A stretch of DNA of 6,144 bases from NCBI GenBank assembly GCA_021734595.1, contig JAIPIO010000235.1:1-6144 (forward strand), in the 5' to 3' direction. Under the pieces are notes generated by a model. That model did no database searches. It was not told where the DNA came from and saw only the letters and a list, made by a program, of their open reading frames with translations. This document shows positions 4,535-6,144 of this stretch, piece by piece; position 1 is the first letter of the stretch, and the number at the start of each line of letters is the position of its first letter. A program made the translations under genes and the position numbers. This DNA is from Kiritimatiellales bacterium (lineage in GTDB: Bacteria > Verrucomicrobiota > Kiritimatiellia > Kiritimatiellales > Pontiellaceae).

Positions 4535-4551
4535 GGCAGGCGCAGCCTGTC
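4535..4551 (+). promoter_or_regulatory. Small hairpin in the groES leader
   Basis: CAGGC (4537-4541) pairs with GCCTG (4545-4549) around GCA, extended by a G-T and a G-C pair. No T-run follows, so dnaK transcripts should read through into groES. It may be an mRNA-processing or stability element between dnaK and groESL. Confidence 0.35.
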
Positions 4552-4585
4552 TGAAGTGTAAACCAAACAAGGAGGATAGTAATCC

Positions 4586-4873
4586 ATGAAGATCAAACCA
4601 TTAGGTGAACGCGTACTGGTTGAACCTCTCAAAGAGGGAGAAGTAAACAAGGGCGGAATCATTATTCCCGATTCAGCCAAGGAAAAGCCGCAGGAAGGCA
4701 AAGTCATTGCCGTAGGTACCGGCAAGTTGGATGATAACGGCAAGAAGATACCGTTCAATGTAAAAGTAGGCGACACGGTGCTGATGCCGAAATACGGTGG
4801 AACGGAAGTTAAGCTGAACGGCAAAGAATACCAGATTATGCGCGAGGAAGACATTCTTGCAATAATCGGTTAA
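4586..4873 (+). CDS. groES: Co-chaperonin GroES (Hsp10)
   Basis: Forms the seven-subunit lid that caps the GroEL ring and encloses the folding chamber. 95 residues, the normal length. Seen: N-terminal KIKPLGERVLVEPL (2-15), the flexible mobile loop about 16-32 with the GroEL-contacting GGIIIP at 23-28, KEKPQEGKVIAVGTGK (32-47), VGDTVLMPKYGGTEVK (61-76) and the C-terminal EYQIMREEDILAIIG. The start is fixed by AAGGAGG (4569-4575), 10 nt before ATG 4586. groEL follows after 26 nt in the classical order. No CIRCE inverted repeat is present in the 100-base gap upstream, unlike many HrcA-controlled groESL operons. It may depend on dnaK read-through or on an unrecognised promoter. Confidence 0.98.
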   Translation: MKIKPLGERVLVEPLKEGEVNKGGIIIPDSAKEKPQEGKVIAVGTGKLDDNGKKIPFNVKVGDTVLMPKYGGTEVKLNGKEYQIMREEDILAIIG

Positions 4874-4899
4874 CCCCAAATTTAAACAGGAGATTAGTT

Positions 4900-6144
4900 A
4901 TGGCTAAACAGATGAAATTTGATGCAGAAGCCCGCGAAGCAAGTCTGCGCGGTGTGGAGAAGCTCAGCCGGGCGGTTAAGGTTACACTCGGACCGAAAGG
5001 ACGCAACGTAATCATCGACAAGAAATTCGGTTCCCCGACGGTAACCAAGGACGGTGTTTCCGTTGCCAAGGAAATCGAACTCGACGATCCGTTTGAAAAC
5101 ATGGGCGCCCAGATGGTTAAGGAAGTTGCTTCCAAGACTTCTGACATCGCCGGTGACGGTACCACCACTGCCACCGTGTTGGCGGAATCGATCTACCGCG
5201 AAGGACTGAAAAACGTTACGGCCGGTGCGAACCCGATGAGCCTGAAGCGCGGTATCGACAAGGCGGTAATTGCGATGGTTGAGGCGCTCAACAAGATGAG
5301 CAAGAAGGTTAAGGACGCCGAAGAGATTGCCCAGGTCGGAACCATTTCCGCCAATGGCGATGAAACCATCGGCAGAATCATTGCCGAAGCGATGGAGAAG
5401 GTGGGCAAGGACGGCACTATCACGGTGGAAGAAGCAAAATCCATCGAAACCACGCTGGAGGTTGTTGAAGGTATGCAGTTCGATAAAGGCTACCTTTCTC
5501 CGTACTTCGTGACGGACGCAAACAGCATGGAAGTGGTCATGGAGGATGCCTACATCCTGTTGTTCGAGAAGAAAGTATCCAACCTGCAGGATATGCTCCC
5601 GCTGCTGCAGAACGTTGCCAAAACCGGCAAACCGCTGTTGATTATTGCGGAAGATGTTGAAGGCGAAGCGCTGGCGACTCTCGTGGTCAACAAGCTGCGC
5701 GGAACGCTGAATGTCTGCGCTGTCAAGGCCCCTGGATTCGGTGATCGCCGCAAAGCGATCATGGAAGATCTGGCGATTCTGACCAACGGTAAATTCATTA
5801 CCGAAGATCTTGGCATCAAGCTGGAAAACGTGACGCTCGACGATCTCGGTTCCGCGAAGCGCATTACGATTAGCAAGGACGAAACCACCATCGTTGAAGG
5901 TGGGGGAAAAACCCCGGCCATCAAGGGCCGTATCGACCAGATCCGCCGTCAGATCGAAGATACCACTTCGGACTACGACCGTGAAAAATTGCAGGAACGT
6001 TTGGCCAAGCTGGCGGGTGGTGTTGCGGTGATCAACGTTGGCGCAGCCACGGAATCCGAAATGAAGGAAAAGAAAGCCCGTGTGGAAGATGCACTGCATG
6101 CGACCCGCGCCGCAGTTGAAGAAGGTATTGTGCCGGGCGGTGGT
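4900..6144 (+). CDS. groEL: Chaperonin GroEL (Hsp60), 3'-truncated by the window
   Basis: ATP-dependent double-ring folding machine of the cytoplasm, partner of GroES. The first 415 codons are visible and the frame is open to the last base; the family is about 540-550 residues, so roughly 130 are missing (the rest of the equatorial domain). Seen: TLGPKGRNV at 29-37, TKDGVSVAKEI at 49-59, the ATP-binding GDGTTTATVLA at 85-95, the apical domain about 190-375 and ARVEDALHATRAAVEEG at 393-409. The catalytic aspartates corresponding to E. coli Asp52, Asp87 and Asp398 are intact at 51, 86 and 397. Start ATG 4900 has AGGAG 7 nt upstream. It ends at GIVPGGG, a conserved site. Nothing suggests a divergent or non-folding paralogue. 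Confidence 0.98.
   Translation, partial: MAKQMKFDAEAREASLRGVEKLSRAVKVTLGPKGRNVIIDKKFGSPTVTKDGVSVAKEIELDDPFENMGAQMVKEVASKTSDIAGDGTTTATVLAESIYREGLKNVTAGANPMSLKRGIDKAVIAMVEALNKMSKKVKDAEEIAQVGTISANGDETIGRIIAEAMEKVGKDGTITVEEAKSIETTLEVVEGMQFDKGYLSPYFVTDANSMEVVMEDAYILLFEKKVSNLQDMLPLLQNVAKTGKPLLIIAEDVEGEALATLVVNKLRGTLNVCAVKAPGFGDRRKAIMEDLAILTNGKFITEDLGIKLENVTLDDLGSAKRITISKDETTIVEGGGKTPAIKGRIDQIRRQIEDTTSDYDREKLQERLAKLAGGVAVINVGAATESEMKEKKARVEDALHATRAAVEEGIVPGGG

Noticed and set aside
4533..4549. GTGGCAGGCGCAGCCTG before groES looks at first like a third sigma-54 promoter.
   Set aside because: The base pair 10 after GG is CT, not GC, and the sequence is better explained as a small hairpin.
4894..6099. 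A 401-codon open frame on the minus strand opposite groEL.
   Set aside because: It is a by-product of groEL codon bias; its translation matches no family, and groEL is unmistakable on the other strand. The same holds for the 263-codon minus-strand frame at 4063-4854.

Overview
The window is a chaperone (heat-shock/proteostasis) island, all genes on the + strand, from a Gram-negative-type bacterium of medium GC content (a little over 50% by eye). DnaK has the nucleotide-binding-domain insertion typical of Gram-negative-type DnaK, and GroEL is a standard bacterial group I chaperonin. The intergenic sequence (a 7-bp-periodic GAACAT tract, GTGCCAC repeats, many palindromes) and the overall protein style suggest a PVC-group organism such as Kiritimatiellota, but this is only an impression and is unproven.

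Layout: (1) 1-411, the 3' part of an OsmC-family redox protein, closed by a strong intrinsic terminator (436-463). (2) 464-691, a regulatory gap with a good sigma-54-type -24/-12 promoter (600-615) and a leader hairpin. (3) 692-2046, three tandem, divergent small heat-shock proteins (Hsp20/alpha-crystallin), each behind a strong Shine-Dalgarno sequence and separated by 14 and 21 nt, so almost certainly one operon. A 14-bp hairpin follows directly. (4) 2047-2547, a 500-base gap without an intact gene. It holds a start-less C-terminal remnant of a DnaJ/CbpA-type co-chaperone (2066-2263), a block of GTGCCAC repeats inside a 9-bp inverted repeat, three TTCCA-N5-TGGAA palindromes, and a second sigma-54-type promoter (2495-2510) just before dnaK. 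(5) 2548-4485, dnaK, full length. (6) 4486-4585, a 100-base gap with a 7-bp-periodic tract and a small hairpin, but no CIRCE element or terminator. (7) groES (4586-4873) and groEL (4900 to the window end, cut after residue 415).

How the genes work together: the sHSPs would hold unfolding proteins, DnaK would refold them (with a J-protein and GrpE encoded elsewhere), and GroEL/ES would fold released chains in its cage. The most interesting signal is regulatory. Both the sHSP operon and dnaK are preceded by sequences with the exact GG-N10-G(C/T) geometry of sigma-54 promoters, and the dnaK one has phased palindromes at positions suited to an enhancer-binding activator. I find none of the usual HrcA/CIRCE or sigma-32 signals. 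This suggests a sigma-54-controlled chaperone regulon. The second notable point is the J-protein remnant between the sHSP operon and dnaK.
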